The notes beneath the pieces are model-generated. The model was not told the DNA's origin and did no database searches. It saw nothing but the letters and a program-made list of their open reading frames with translations. A program made the position numbers and the translations under genes. DNA of 57,997 nucleotides from Gammaproteobacteria bacterium (GTDB taxonomy: Bacteria; Pseudomonadota; Gammaproteobacteria; Steroidobacterales; XN24). This document shows positions 17,261 to 26,226 of this stretch, in pieces. The number at the start of each line of letters is the position of its first letter. The first letter of the stretch is position 1. The stretch is from NCBI GenBank assembly GCA_024640085.1, contig JAHEFR010000018.1, forward strand, positions 1 to 57,997, given 5' to 3'.

Positions 17261-17874
17261 CGCAGGCTCAGACTGGCCCACCGGTCCCGTGCCGCCACGA
17301 CGGCGACAGCTTCGAGACCGGATGGGTGCTTCGCCTCGATGCGGATGTCTGCGTCGGGCAGATTGATCACCTCGGCCCGGCCCTCCCGGATCTGCACGGT
17401 GGAGCTTACGGAGGGATCCCGGGAAAGGCTGGCGACTACCTCGCCACTATCCAGCGGCCGTCCGAGCGCGTCTGTAACGTCGATGTCCAGAGTCAGGTCG
17501 CCGGTCCAGACGGTCTCCGTGGACGTCAGCACCTGGCCCGAGGCATCCCAGGCCCGCAGGGTCACGGTGTTCGCGCCGGGCGCCGCGACGTAGCTGGCGG
17601 ATACGATCCTCCGCGACACGGACAGGTCGCTCACCGGAAGCTGGCGGTCGTCGATGATGACCGCCACGTCCCTGGGATCGGTCGGGAAATAAGCGCCGCT
17701 CACAGTGAAGAACACCGTGCCGTGCGTGGGATTGAACCGGGCCGGCGAGATACCGGACAAGGCGACCCGCCCGGGCGACGGCTGGGCGGTGGCCGTCTCC
17801 TGAGCATAGGCGACGGCCGCTATCAGCAAACACAGCAGGGATATGCCCGCCGCAAGGGTGGAGGCTGGTCTCAT
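17257..17874 (-). CDS. Secreted protein of unknown function, beta-rich
   Basis: A 205-residue protein with a Sec signal peptide (cleavage probably after AVAYA) and a body that reads as two beta-sandwich units. The first (LSGISPARFNPTHGTVFFTV) resembles an IPT/TIG-like immunoglobulin fold; the second (about residues 120-205) is like a carboxypeptidase regulatory or CNA-B type repeat. I do not recognise a family. ATG 17874 follows GGGAG at long spacing. It is convergent with pspF and the two stop codons overlap. Confidence 0.75.
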   Translation of the reverse strand: MRPASTLAAGISLLCLLIAAVAYAQETATAQPSPGRVALSGISPARFNPTHGTVFFTVSGAYFPTDPRDVAVIIDDRQLPVSDLSVSRRIVSASYVAAPGANTVTLRAWDASGQVLTSTETVWTGDLTLDIDVTDALGRPLDSGEVVASLSRDPSVSSTVQIREGRAEVINLPDADIRIEAKHPSGLEAVAVVAARDRWASLSLR

Positions 17875-18082
17875 TTCGCGTCGGATCTCCCGGTCTGGCC
17901 GCGGTCCACAGCCCGTTCGTTCGGCTGACCCCAGTGTAAGCTGATCGGCACCGGACGCGCAGCCCCGACGCTGAACTCCTGCGGTGTAGGCCGGTACCCG
18001 GTGCAGTCGCGGCTGCGCTGACGCCACGCCAGGGTGAACCGGGACGCTCGGTGTGTCCGGGCGACCGCCCGGCAGACCAGCA

Positions 18083-18430
18083 CTAGCTGGGAGACACCTC
18101 CACCTTCAGCCTGGATATGACCTTGCGCACCCCGTGCACGGCCGAGGCCGTTTCGATGGCCTTCTGGAGGGCCTGGACATCACTGACCTCGCCACGGAGG
18201 GTGACGACTCCGCGGCGGACATCGACCCGAAGGTCCTCGGTCCTCAGGCCGGGATCCGACTCCAGGTCCTCACCGATGCGGCGGGCCAGGGCGACGTCTT
18301 CGTCGGTGGACGAGTAATTCGTAGCCCAGGTTGCCTCGACCTCGTCCTCGTTGTCGTCAACGACGATGACGCAGGCGCTCATCATGGCCAGTGCGGCCAC
18401 CAATCCCAACAGTCTCAAGGCGTGCATCAT
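18083..18430 (-). CDS. BON-domain lipoprotein
   Basis: A 115-residue protein with a lipoprotein signal (lipobox MMSAC) and one BON domain (LARRIGEDLESDPGLRTEDL, then GVVTLRGEVSD). BON domains bind phospholipid; OsmY- and DolP-like proteins guard the envelope. A single domain is less than the two of OsmY. It lies 27 bases downstream of the ABC permease gene and is probably the last gene of that operon. ATG 18430 or 18427 may be used; no strong ribosome site is seen. Confidence 0.85.
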   Translation of the reverse strand: MMHALRLLGLVAALAMMSACVIVVDDNEDEVEATWATNYSSTDEDVALARRIGEDLESDPGLRTEDLRVDVRRGVVTLRGEVSDVQALQKAIETASAVHGVRKVISRLKVEVSPS

Positions 18431-18457
18431 TTTCGGCTCTCTGATTTCAGGTTGGTT

Positions 18458-19393
18458 TCAGGAATCATCCCGGTACCGTCTCATCCAGACGGCCGCGGCA
18501 AAAAACAGGGCGCCCACTGCGATCCCGCCCCACAGACCGGGACTCGCGAGTAGCCTGCCCGGCTCGATGAGCCCGAGCAGGCCTTCCGAGAAGTGCATGT
18601 CCACGTGGGCCACCTGGTCTTCGTACTGCCACGCCAGCTCTTGCTGTCCCGTGTCTTCGTTGAAGGCGAGGGGATAAACGCCGACCAGCCGCTCGCGGAG
18701 CAGGTTGGCGAAATGGCTCGTCCCGAACACGATCCGTTCGACCAGATTGACCGCGACCGGTGGCAGCACCGCCCACAGCAGTACCGCCCGTCGCGACCAT
18801 GCGGACACCAGCAGCAGCCATCCGAAGATCGGCAGGTACCACAGGGTTTGCACGGCGAGTGCGTAGGCATGCGCCAGCGTCACCTCCACCAGGGCCGCCG
18901 GCCCTGCCGCCAGGATGACGGAGCTGCCGGCGAAGCGCGCCGTCAGCCCAGTGATAACGTACATGCTCACGCTGGCCAACATGAACACCGCCAGCGTCAC
19001 GAGGGGTACCGCCACCGCCGCGGTGAGCATCTTCGATCCCACGATCCTGGTGTCCGAAACAGGCAGCGACTTCCAGAAGAGAATGGAGCGATCCTTCCGC
19101 TCCGCGTACAGGCAGTCCAGCAGGTAAAAGCTGGTCACGAACACCATGACGGTGTTGAGTGATATGGCCACCATCGCGAGCCCGAGTTGGATGAGCGCGC
19201 CGGCTTTCCGGCCGTCGAGGCTGCTGATCAGGCCAGTCAGGTCTACGTCGCCGGCGTCGATCTGAATCTTGATCACGCCCAGCGCGGCCAGAAGGTTGAC
19301 CAGGACAAACAGGGCACCGAAGGCGATCGGCGCCAACGTGATGGCACGGTGCTCCCACAGTTCCCGGCGAACCAGAGTCTTCATGGTGTTCAT
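18458..19393 (-). CDS. ABC-2 type transporter permease
   Basis: A 311-residue protein with about six membrane helices and an N-terminal cytoplasmic start (LVRRELWEHRAITLAPIAF) typical of ABC-2/YtrC-like permeases. The motif ERKDRSILFWKSLPVSD is common in the family. Together with the preceding ATPase it would form an exporter under control of the GntR-type regulator two genes upstream. ATG 19393 overlaps the ATPase stop in ATGA. The transported compound is unknown; YtrA-family systems often respond to cell-wall-active compounds. Confidence 0.92.
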   Translation of the reverse strand: MNTMKTLVRRELWEHRAITLAPIAFGALFVLVNLLAALGVIKIQIDAGDVDLTGLISSLDGRKAGALIQLGLAMVAISLNTVMVFVTSFYLLDCLYAERKDRSILFWKSLPVSDTRIVGSKMLTAAVAVPLVTLAVFMLASVSMYVITGLTARFAGSSVILAAGPAALVEVTLAHAYALAVQTLWYLPIFGWLLLVSAWSRRAVLLWAVLPPVAVNLVERIVFGTSHFANLLRERLVGVYPLAFNEDTGQQELAWQYEDQVAHVDMHFSEGLLGLIEPGRLLASPGLWGGIAVGALFFAAAVWMRRYRDDS

Positions 19394-20247
19394 GCCGCGT
19401 GCTCCCTGATCTTGGCGACGAACAGGTCTGCTATGCCCGGCTTCCTCACCTCGCCGAGGGCGCGGATACGCTCGACCGGCACGTTTTCGAACATGAAAAC
19501 CCGCCGGCCGAACATCTCTGTCTCGCTCAGGGGACCGAGCCGCCGGGCGTCATCCGCCAGATCCGGTTTGACGGCCACTTCCACAAACCGGTCCGCCACG
19601 CTGTCCATGCTCTCGTCCAGGACCAGGCGGCCCCTGTCGATGAACATGACGTCGGTCAGGATATGCTCGATCTCCTCGACCTGGTGGGTCGTCACCAGGA
19701 TAGTCCTGTCGTCGTCGAAATAGTCGTTGAGCAGCGTAGTGTAGAAATCCTTGCGGAAGATGATGTCCAGCCCCAGGGTCGGCTCGTCCAGCACCAGTAG
19801 CCGCGCCTCGATCGCCATCACCAGCGCGAGGTGGAGCTGCGTCACCATGCCCTTTGACAACTGGCCGATCCTGCTTTCGGTCCTGATGGTGGTCCGGGAC
19901 AGGAATGCCTCCGCCTTGCTGCGATCGAATTTCGGGTGCAGCCCATCGACGACATCGAGGGCTTGCCTGACCCGCAGCCACTTGGGCAGGACGGCCACGT
20001 CGGCGATGAAGCAGACGTCCTGCATGACCTGGTGTCGTTCACGCCTCGGATCTCGACCCAACACCTCGAGACTGCCATCGAACGGTGTGAGCCCCAGGAG
20101 GGCCTTGAGTGCCGTGGTCTTGCCGGCGCCGTTTGGCCCGATCAGACCGACGATGCGGCCCTGCTGGATGTCGAAACTGACGTTGTCCAGGGCGGCAACG
20201 CCACCGTAATGCTTCGAAAGACCAGTGGCCTTGACGAGTGTACTCAC
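19390..20247 (-). CDS. ABC transporter ATP-binding protein
   Basis: A 285-residue ATPase with Walker A GPNGAGKTT, a Q-loop, a modified signature (GQLSKGMVTQLHLALVMAIE, so LSKGM instead of LSGGQ) and Walker B LLVLDEPTLGLD. The LSKGM signature is usual in YtrB/bacitracin-type ABC-2 ATPases. GTG 20247 overlaps the regulator's stop in GTGA. It pairs with the permease downstream. Confidence 0.94.
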   Translation of the reverse strand: MSTLVKATGLSKHYGGVAALDNVSFDIQQGRIVGLIGPNGAGKTTALKALLGLTPFDGSLEVLGRDPRRERHQVMQDVCFIADVAVLPKWLRVRQALDVVDGLHPKFDRSKAEAFLSRTTIRTESRIGQLSKGMVTQLHLALVMAIEARLLVLDEPTLGLDIIFRKDFYTTLLNDYFDDDRTILVTTHQVEEIEHILTDVMFIDRGRLVLDESMDSVADRFVEVAVKPDLADDARRLGPLSETEMFGRRVFMFENVPVERIRALGEVRKPGIADLFVAKIREHAA

Positions 20248-20639
20248 TGGTCCTCTCCTTCCTGCCCCGTGGATCCGGCGAGCTCTACGCGCGCCTGCTC
20301 CATCAGTTCATCCAGGTCCAGCCCCAGGCGCCGGATGGCCGCCACCACGGACGGCCATTGCTCCGTGACGAACAGCTCGCGCTCGCCCGACAGCAGGGAT
20401 TTCTTGGCGCCATCCATGATGAACATGCCCCGGCCGCGTTTCTTCTCCACCAGGCCTTCGTCGACCAGTTCCTGATAGCCTTTCAGCACCGTGAGGGGGT
20501 TGAGGCGGTACTCCGCCGCCACGCTTCGGACCGAAGGCAGGGCGTCACCGTCGCTCAGGACCCCCTCGAGAATCATCTCGACGACGCGGTCCCGGAGCTG
20601 CCGGTAGATGGGCTGGCTGTCGTTCCAGTTAGGATCCAT
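20244..20639 (-). CDS. GntR family transcriptional regulator (YtrA type)
   Basis: A 131-residue regulator with an N-terminal winged helix (PIYRQLRDRVVEMILEGVL, then LPSVRSVAAEYRLNPLTVLK) and a short C-terminal helical tail, the layout and size of the YtrA subfamily, which represses its own ABC operon. ATG 20639 gives the normal N-terminus; the open frame runs further upstream, but that part lacks similarity and overlaps the preceding small gene. The gene overlaps the ATPase by four bases. Its likely operator is the palindrome at 20926-20949. Confidence 0.93.
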   Translation of the reverse strand: MDPNWNDSQPIYRQLRDRVVEMILEGVLSDGDALPSVRSVAAEYRLNPLTVLKGYQELVDEGLVEKKRGRGMFIMDGAKKSLLSGERELFVTEQWPSVVAAIRRLGLDLDELMEQARVELAGSTGQEGEDQ

Positions 20640-20673
20640 AAGGTCGCCCCCGAGGCGTCTTCGCTTCCAGGCC

Positions 20674-20877
20674 TCAGCCGGCGTCTTCGGCCGCCGGCGC
20701 GACGGCATGATCCACGACACCGACAGCGACGGGCTGCGGGATCGTTTCCATCGCCTCGGCCGACGAAATTGCCGACGACATCGAGGGATCGAACTGCGCG
20801 GCGAAAAACAGTGATGCCGCCAGCGCTAGCCAGGCAGCTGTCATGCCAAGTCGTATCTTCAGGCTCTCGCTCCACAT
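20674..20877 (-). CDS. Small membrane protein leading the GntR-ABC operon
   Basis: A 67-residue protein with one membrane helix (MTAAWLALAASLFFAAQF) and a short hydrophilic C-terminal part. The ATG at 20877 has a near-ideal ribosome site, GGAGGA six bases away, and lies behind the promoter and operator of the operon, which is why I accept it despite its size. No family is recognised. It could be a small regulatory or accessory subunit of the transporter. Confidence 0.65.
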   Translation of the reverse strand: MWSESLKIRLGMTAAWLALAASLFFAAQFDPSMSSAISSAEAMETIPQPVAVGVVDHAVAPAAEDAG

Positions 20878-20925
20878 GGCCAGTCCTCCGTCCAGGCCCG
20901 GGATCTTCCCGGTAAGTGGTGAAGT

Positions 20926-20949
20926 GGTGTTGTAGTTAACTATAACACC
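20926..20949. promoter_or_regulatory. Operator of the GntR/YtrA-type regulator
   Basis: A 24-base inverted repeat with outer arms GGTGTT and AACACC and central TAGTTAACTA; only one base pair breaks the symmetry. It covers the -10 box of the minus-strand operon promoter. GntR-family dimers of the YtrA type bind such GTGT...ACAC sites, so the regulator encoded in this operon is the natural ligand. Confidence 0.75.
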
Positions 20950-20966
20950 AAAAGGTTCAATTGCAA
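20939..20966 (-). promoter_or_regulatory. Sigma-70 promoter of the GntR-ABC operon
   Basis: On the minus strand: -35 TTGCAA (20961-20966), 16-base spacer, -10 TATAGT (20939-20944). The -10 box sits inside the palindromic operator, so binding would block RNA polymerase. Confidence 0.65.
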
Positions 20967-21101
20967 CCCCTGATCGCGAATCGGCCCGCGAGCCCGGTCC
21001 AGCGGGTGCCCCCCGGAGCCCCGGCTGTTAAAATTCCGGGGTTTCCTGGCGCGGGTTTATCGCCTGCGCTGACCATTCCCTCCACAGGAGATAAAGTCCA
21101 A

Positions 21102-22079
21102 ATGAACACGCCCGCCAGAGTCACCATTACGGGTGCCGCCGGTCAGATCGGTTACCAGCTCGCATTCCGCATCGCCTCAGGCCAGATGCTGGGGCCGGAC
21201 CAACCCGTCACCCTCCAGCTACTGGAGATTCCGCCGGCCCTGGGGGCGCTCCGGGGTGTGGAGATGGAATTGCGCGATTGCGCTTTCTCGACCCTCCACG
21301 ACGTGGTCTCCACCGACGATCCGGACGTGGCTTTCGAGGGCACCGATTACGCACTGCTGGTCGGCGCCAAACCCCGCGGCCCGGGCATGGAGCGGAAGGA
21401 TCTCCTGCTGGAGAATGCCAAGATCTTCTCTGTCCAGGGGAAGGCCCTCAATAAGCGTGCTAGCCGGGACGTGCGTGTGCTAGTGGTCGGAAATCCCGCC
21501 AACACGAATGCGTTGATAGCGCTTTCCAACGCCCCCGACCTGCCGGCCGCCAGTTTCACTGCCATGACCCGGCTGGACCACAATCGCGCGCTCGGTCAGC
21601 TTGCCGCCAAAACCGGCACACCGGTCGGCGAGATCCGCCGCATGACCATATGGGGCAACCACTCCTCTACCCAGTACCCGGACGTCAGCCATGCCCTGAT
21701 CGCCGGCAGGGCCGCCAGTAAGATCCTGGACAAGGAATGGCTGCGGAGCGACTTTATCCCCACCGTTCAGCAGCGCGGCGCGGCCATTATCAAGGCCCGC
21801 GGCGCCTCCTCTGCCGCGTCGGCGGCATCGGCTGCCATCGACCACATACACGACTGGGTAAAGGGAACCGACGCGGACGACTGGGTCAGCATGGCGGTGC
21901 CCTCGGACGGCAGCTACGGTATTGCAGAAGGGGTTGTGTACTCCTTCCCGGTACGCTGCTCCAAGGGCCAATACGAGATCGTCGCCGGCCTGGAGATCGA
22001 CGAATTCAGCCGGGCACGGCTGGATGCCACAGACGCAGAACTGCGAGAAGAGCGCGAAGGGGTCGCCCATCTCCTCTGA
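21102..22079 (+). CDS. mdh: Malate dehydrogenase
   Basis: A 325-residue NAD-dependent malate dehydrogenase of the cytosolic-like (type 2) class, which interconverts malate and oxaloacetate in the citric acid cycle. Visible are the nucleotide loop [11 protein letters not shown], substrate-binding [33 protein letters not shown] and catalytic [11 protein letters not shown]. The ATG at 21102 follows AGGAG; the open frame upstream shows no similarity and crosses the divergent operator region. A strong terminator follows. Monocistronic. Confidence 0.97.
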   Translation: MNTPARVTITGAAGQIGYQLAFRIASGQMLGPDQPVTLQLLEIPPALGALRGVEMELRDCAFSTLHDVVSTDDPDVAFEGTDYALLVGAKPRGPGMERKDLLLENAKIFSVQGKALNKRASRDVRVLVVGNPANTNALIALSNAPDLPAASFTAMTRLDHNRALGQLAAKTGTPVGEIRRMTIWGNHSSTQYPDVSHALIAGRAASKILDKEWLRSDFIPTVQQRGAAIIKARGASSAASAASAAIDHIHDWVKGTDADDWVSMAVPSDGSYGIAEGVVYSFPVRCSKGQYEIVAGLEIDEFSRARLDATDAELREEREGVAHLL

Positions 22080-22100
22080 GAAAAAGGCCACCGGAATGGC

Positions 22101-22130
22101 AGGGCGCGCCTATGGCGCGCCCTTTTTTTT
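22101..22130 (+). terminator. Rho-independent terminator of mdh
   Basis: A perfect 10-base stem (AGGGCGCGCC and GGCGCGCCCT) with a three-base loop, followed by eight T, 22 bases after the mdh stop. Confidence 0.95.
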
Positions 22131-22261
22131 CAGTAAGTTACGTGCTGCCAGGCAGACCGTGACGGAACTCTTGGCGCACCACAGCATCCGTAATGTATAG
22201 TCGTAATTGCGCACTGCAACGGAACGACGGTCTTGGCCGGGACCGTCAGGAGGAGTGAAAA

Positions 22262-24805
22262 ATGTCATCCATCTTCTGGTTCCTTCTGTTCGTCGTTGGC
22301 GGCCTGACCCTGGCTTACAGACGCATAAGCCTGGCTGCCTCGACCGCCCTCGCTGGCATCGCCCTGATCGCGTATTCCGTTGCCGGAAGCCCGCCCCTGT
22401 TGTGGGCACTGATTCTCTGGGTGGCTTTCGGGCTCATGGTCGCGCTCAATTTCACCGATCTCCGCCGCCAGAAGATCACCCGGCCAATGCTGTCGATGTA
22501 CCGGCGCATGCTGCCGAGCATGTCATCGACCGAGCGTGAGGCCCTCGAGGCCGGCAGCGTCTGGTGGGAGGGCGAATTGTTCTCCGGGGCGCCAAAATGG
22601 CGGAAGCTCCAGGAGGCGTCAGCCGCCCGGCTGTCCAGGGAGGAACAGGCGTTCCTGGATGGCCCGGTGGAGGAACTCTGCGAGATGATCGACGAGTGGG
22701 AGGTCAGCCACGAACTCGCCGACCTCCCCCCGGAAGCCTGGCGGTTCATGAGGACGAAGGGCTTCTTCGCCATGATCATCCCCAAGTGCTACGGCGGCCT
22801 GGAGTTCTCGGCGTATGCCCATTCCCAGGTGCTGGTGAAGGTCGCCAGCCACAGCGCCACCGCTGCCTCGATCATCGCGGTTCCGAATTCCCTGGGGCCG
22901 GCCGAACTGCTTTTGCATTACGGCACCGATGCACAGAAGGACCGATACCTGCCCGGTCTGGCAAGCGGCGATGAGATCCCCTGTTTCGCCTTGACAAGCC
23001 CCCGCGCCGGCTCTGACGCGGCCTCGATTCCCGATACCGGCATTGTCTGCCGGGACACGTACCAAGGCGAAGAGGTGGTGGGCGTCCGGCTGACCTGGGA
23101 CAAGCGCTACATCACCCTGGCGCCGGTAGCCACGGTGCTGGGGCTTGCCTTCCGGCTCTACGATCCCGAGGGCCTCCTCGGAGACCCGGACAAGACTGAC
23201 TACGGCATCACGGTGGGACTGATCCCGACCGATACGCCGGGAGTCGAGTTCGGTCGGCGCCATTTGCCGCTGTCTATCCCGTTCCAGAACGGCCCGACTT
23301 CGGGCAAAGACGTTTTCGTGCCGCTGGACTGCATCATCGGTGGGCCCGAAATGGCCGGCCAGGGCTGGCGGATGCTGGTGGAATGCCTGTCGGTCGGCCG
23401 ATGCCTGTCGCTGCCCGCGAATGCGACCGGCGGCGCCAAGGCGGGCCTGTTCGCCACCGGCGCCTACGCCCGGATCCGCAAACAGTTTGGCATGCCCATC
23501 GGGCGTTTCGAAGGCATCCAGGAGGTCATCGCCAGGATGGCTGGCGGCACCTACATCGCGGACGCCGCCAGGTCCGTCACCGTCGCGGCCGTCGACGCTG
23601 GCGAGAAACCGTCCGTCCCGTCCGCCATTCTCAAATATCACTGCACGGAGATCGCCCGGACGGTGGCCAATGACGCCATGGATATTCATGGCGGCAAGGG
23701 CATCTGCCTGGGGCCGAACAACTATCTCGGGATCGGCTGGGGGTCTGTCCCCATCATGGTCACGGTCGAGGGCGCCAACATCCTGACGCGGACCCTGATC
23801 ATCTTTGGCCAGGGAGCGGTGCGCTGCCACCCATTCGTGCTGCGCGAACTTCACGCAGCCACGAACCCCGACAGGGAGCGGGGGCTGGTAGATTTCGACG
23901 AGGCCCTCTTCGGTCATTTCGGCTACGCGATCAGCAACGCCGCCAGGTCTTTCGTTTCGGCGATATCCCTGGCCAGATACATGGACGCTCCGGAAGACGC
24001 CGGGACCACCAGGCGTTTCTATCAGCATATCGGCCGGTTCAGCGCGTCCTTCGCCCTCGCCGCGGACGTCGCCATGCTGACCATGGGAGGGGCTCTGAAG
24101 CGGAAGGAGATGCTCTCCGCGAGACTGGGAGACATCCTCAGTACCCTTTATCTGGCATCGACGGTGCTCAAGCACTACGAGAACCAGGGTCGGCCGGAGC
24201 TGGACCTGCCGCTCGTCGAGTGGGCGTGCAGAAGCCTACTGTACAAGGCTCAGGAACAACTCCATGGCTTCCTCCGGAATCTTCCCAATCGCTATGTGGC
24301 AGCGGTACTGAGAGCCCTGATTTTCCCGCGCGGCAGGACCTATTCCGCCCCGGCCGACAGCCTGTCCCGGCGAGTGGTCGAACTGATGATCACGCCGAGC
24401 CAGACGCGGGACCGGGTCTGCGACGGCGTATTCCGTAACACCGAGCGCGGCAGTATGTTGGGCAAGCTGCACGACGTCATGGAACTTTCCATAGAGATCA
24501 CACCGCTGGAGAAGAAAGTCCGCCGCGGGGTCAAGGAGGGCGTCGTGACCGCCGCCGATGCCCTTGGTCAGATCGACCAGGCCCAGGCAGCGGGATTGAT
24601 CACCGAATCCGAGGCTGAGCGGCTGCGGGAAGCCGACGTCCGCATCATGGAGATCATCAATGTGGACGACTTCACTTCCGAGGAATTGGCCAGGCAGCCC
24701 GCTAAAATGAAGGTTGGCCCGCGGCCGGCGGCGACAGCGAAGACCCAGAAGCCGGTCTCCGCGAAGAAGGCGCCACGGAGAAAGGACGTCGCCGTAAGCG
24801 GCTAG
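22262..24805 (+). CDS. fadE: Acyl-CoA dehydrogenase, long FadE form
   Basis: An 847-residue enzyme of the FadE class (E. coli FadE is about 814), which introduces the trans-2 double bond in fatty acyl-CoA, the first step of beta-oxidation. It has two N-terminal hydrophobic segments (about residues 2-62), then the acyl-CoA dehydrogenase core from about residue 160 (IIPKCYGGLEFSAYAHSQ, FALTSPRAGSDA, KRYITLAPVA, DIHGGKGICLG) and the extra C-terminal domain of FadE. The last 60 residues include a Lys/Ala/Pro-rich tail. The ATG at 22262 follows AGGAGGAG. No other fad gene is adjacent. Confidence 0.96.
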   Translation: MSSIFWFLLFVVGGLTLAYRRISLAASTALAGIALIAYSVAGSPPLLWALILWVAFGLMVALNFTDLRRQKITRPMLSMYRRMLPSMSSTEREALEAGSVWWEGELFSGAPKWRKLQEASAARLSREEQAFLDGPVEELCEMIDEWEVSHELADLPPEAWRFMRTKGFFAMIIPKCYGGLEFSAYAHSQVLVKVASHSATAASIIAVPNSLGPAELLLHYGTDAQKDRYLPGLASGDEIPCFALTSPRAGSDAASIPDTGIVCRDTYQGEEVVGVRLTWDKRYITLAPVATVLGLAFRLYDPEGLLGDPDKTDYGITVGLIPTDTPGVEFGRRHLPLSIPFQNGPTSGKDVFVPLDCIIGGPEMAGQGWRMLVECLSVGRCLSLPANATGGAKAGLFATGAYARIRKQFGMPIGRFEGIQEVIARMAGGTYIADAARSVTVAAVDAGEKPSVPSAILKYHCTEIARTVANDAMDIHGGKGICLGPNNYLGIGWGSVPIMVTVEGANILTRTLIIFGQGAVRCHPFVLRELHAATNPDRERGLVDFDEALFGHFGYAISNAARSFVSAISLARYMDAPEDAGTTRRFYQHIGRFSASFALAADVAMLTMGGALKRKEMLSARLGDILSTLYLASTVLKHYENQGRPELDLPLVEWACRSLLYKAQEQLHGFLRNLPNRYVAAVLRALIFPRGRTYSAPADSLSRRVVELMITPSQTRDRVCDGVFRNTERGSMLGKLHDVMELSIEITPLEKKVRRGVKEGVVTAADALGQIDQAQAAGLITESEAERLREADVRIMEIINVDDFTSEELARQPAKMKVGPRPAATAKTQKPVSAKKAPRRKDVAVSG

Positions 24806-24836
24806 GAGACGCGAGTTCTCGTAGAATCCTGTCCGC

Positions 24837-26192
24837 ATGAGCCACGGTCAGGTTATATACGAGGTCAATCTCCACCCGGATCCGTCGATCGAAACGGAAT
24901 TCGATGGCTGGCTCGAGCATCACGTCGAGGAGATGCTGGGGCTGCCCGGATTCGTCGGCGCCACCATCCACCACTCGGAAAACCCGGCGGACCAGGCGCC
25001 GCTGCGGACGGTCCGTTATCGCCTGCGGGACAGGGCCGCCCTGGATGCCTACCTGAACGAACATGCTGCCCGCATGCGGGCGGACGGCATCGAACATTTC
25101 GGCGACCGCTTCCGCGCCAGCCGCAGGATCCTTGACGCCGGAAGAGAGGTGAAGGCGCGTGCAGGACCCGAGGCACCCTGCGCCAACTGCGCCTCCCCCC
25201 TTCACGGCCAGTACTGCGCCCACTGCGGCCAGCGCGCCCGGGGACGCATGATTTCGCTGTGGGAACTCGTCAAGGAGGCCAGTGAGATCCTCACCTCCCT
25301 GGACTCCCGGCTGTGGCGGACACTGGCCATGCTCCTCTTCAGGCCGGGGCGGCTGACCCGTGATTACCTGCTCGGGCGGCGCGCCAGGTACATACCGGCC
25401 CTCAGACTGTTCATCGGCCTCAGCCTGCTGTTCTTCTTCCTGTTCTCTCTCGACGCCCATTTCGAGGTGGACTCGAACCCGCCCGACGAAGGCGACCTGG
25501 CGTTCCAGCTGAACCTTGGCGACGAATCCGGTCCTGGCGCTGACGGTGTTGGCACGACCGTCCCTTCAGGTGACGAGACGACCAAACCGGAGGCCCCCGG
25601 AGAGGCCCCCGCGAATCCGGACCAACCGACCCCCGGTAACACCGCCGGGCAGGCCGGAGAGGAAGACGGGCCGCCTTGCTCGGATGTCCGGGTCGACTGG
25701 CCGGCAAACATGCAATGGATGAATCAGTGGCTATCGACCGAGCGCGTGCGGACCGCCTGCGAAAAGATCGCCGCGGATCACGGGGCGAGCTTTGGCGGAG
25801 CGCTGCTAGATAACATCCCCGCCATGATGTTCCTGTTCCTGCCGCTGATGGCGGCGGTGATGAAAAGCCTCTACCCGATGACGAGACGCTACTACGTGGA
25901 GCATCTGCTCTTCCTGGTTCACTACCACTCGTTCTTCTATCTGCTCATGAGCATGAACATCGCGGCCGGCTGGGTTTTCGACGGCGGCTCGCTGCCGGAC
26001 TGGCCCGCGAATATCCTGCACGCGATATCAGCACTCTATCTGCCCGTATACCTGTTCAGGGCCATGCGGGTGGTGTATGGCCAGGGCAGGCTGTTGACCG
26101 GCCTCAAGTACCTGTTGCTCGGCCTGGCATACACCACCAGTCTGGCGCTGTTTCTCTTCGGGACTGTGGCGTTCACCGCCATCTCCCTCTGA
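24837..26192 (+). CDS. DUF4286-DUF3667 fusion membrane protein
   Basis: A 451-residue protein made of two families that are normally separate. Residues 1-100 look like DUF4286, a small dimeric alpha-beta fold (VIYEVNLHPDP, FVGATIHHSE, YLNEHAARMRADGIEHFGDRF). A zinc ribbon follows (Cys115, Cys118, Cys127, Cys130), then the DUF3667 membrane region (LLGRRARYIPALRLFIGLSL) with a Pro/Gly/Glu-rich loop of about 80 residues and about four more helices. No internal start with a ribosome site was found, and the frame is continuous, so the fusion looks real. Function unknown for both parts. It lies 31 bases after fadE on the same strand. Confidence 0.85.
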   Translation: MSHGQVIYEVNLHPDPSIETEFDGWLEHHVEEMLGLPGFVGATIHHSENPADQAPLRTVRYRLRDRAALDAYLNEHAARMRADGIEHFGDRFRASRRILDAGREVKARAGPEAPCANCASPLHGQYCAHCGQRARGRMISLWELVKEASEILTSLDSRLWRTLAMLLFRPGRLTRDYLLGRRARYIPALRLFIGLSLLFFFLFSLDAHFEVDSNPPDEGDLAFQLNLGDESGPGADGVGTTVPSGDETTKPEAPGEAPANPDQPTPGNTAGQAGEEDGPPCSDVRVDWPANMQWMNQWLSTERVRTACEKIAADHGASFGGALLDNIPAMMFLFLPLMAAVMKSLYPMTRRYYVEHLLFLVHYHSFFYLLMSMNIAAGWVFDGGSLPDWPANILHAISALYLPVYLFRAMRVVYGQGRLLTGLKYLLLGLAYTTSLALFLFGTVAFTAISL

Positions 26193-26226
26193 TCGGTCTG
26201 GCTGAGCCGCACGGGCCCGAGGGGAC

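Noticed and set aside
18057-18072. Terminator after the BON lipoprotein gene
   Set aside because: The CCGGGCG/CGCCCGG hairpin has a very short loop and no T-run on the minus strand.
22619-24175. Minus-strand frame of 518 codons
   Set aside because: Antisense to fadE; no motif, no start signal.
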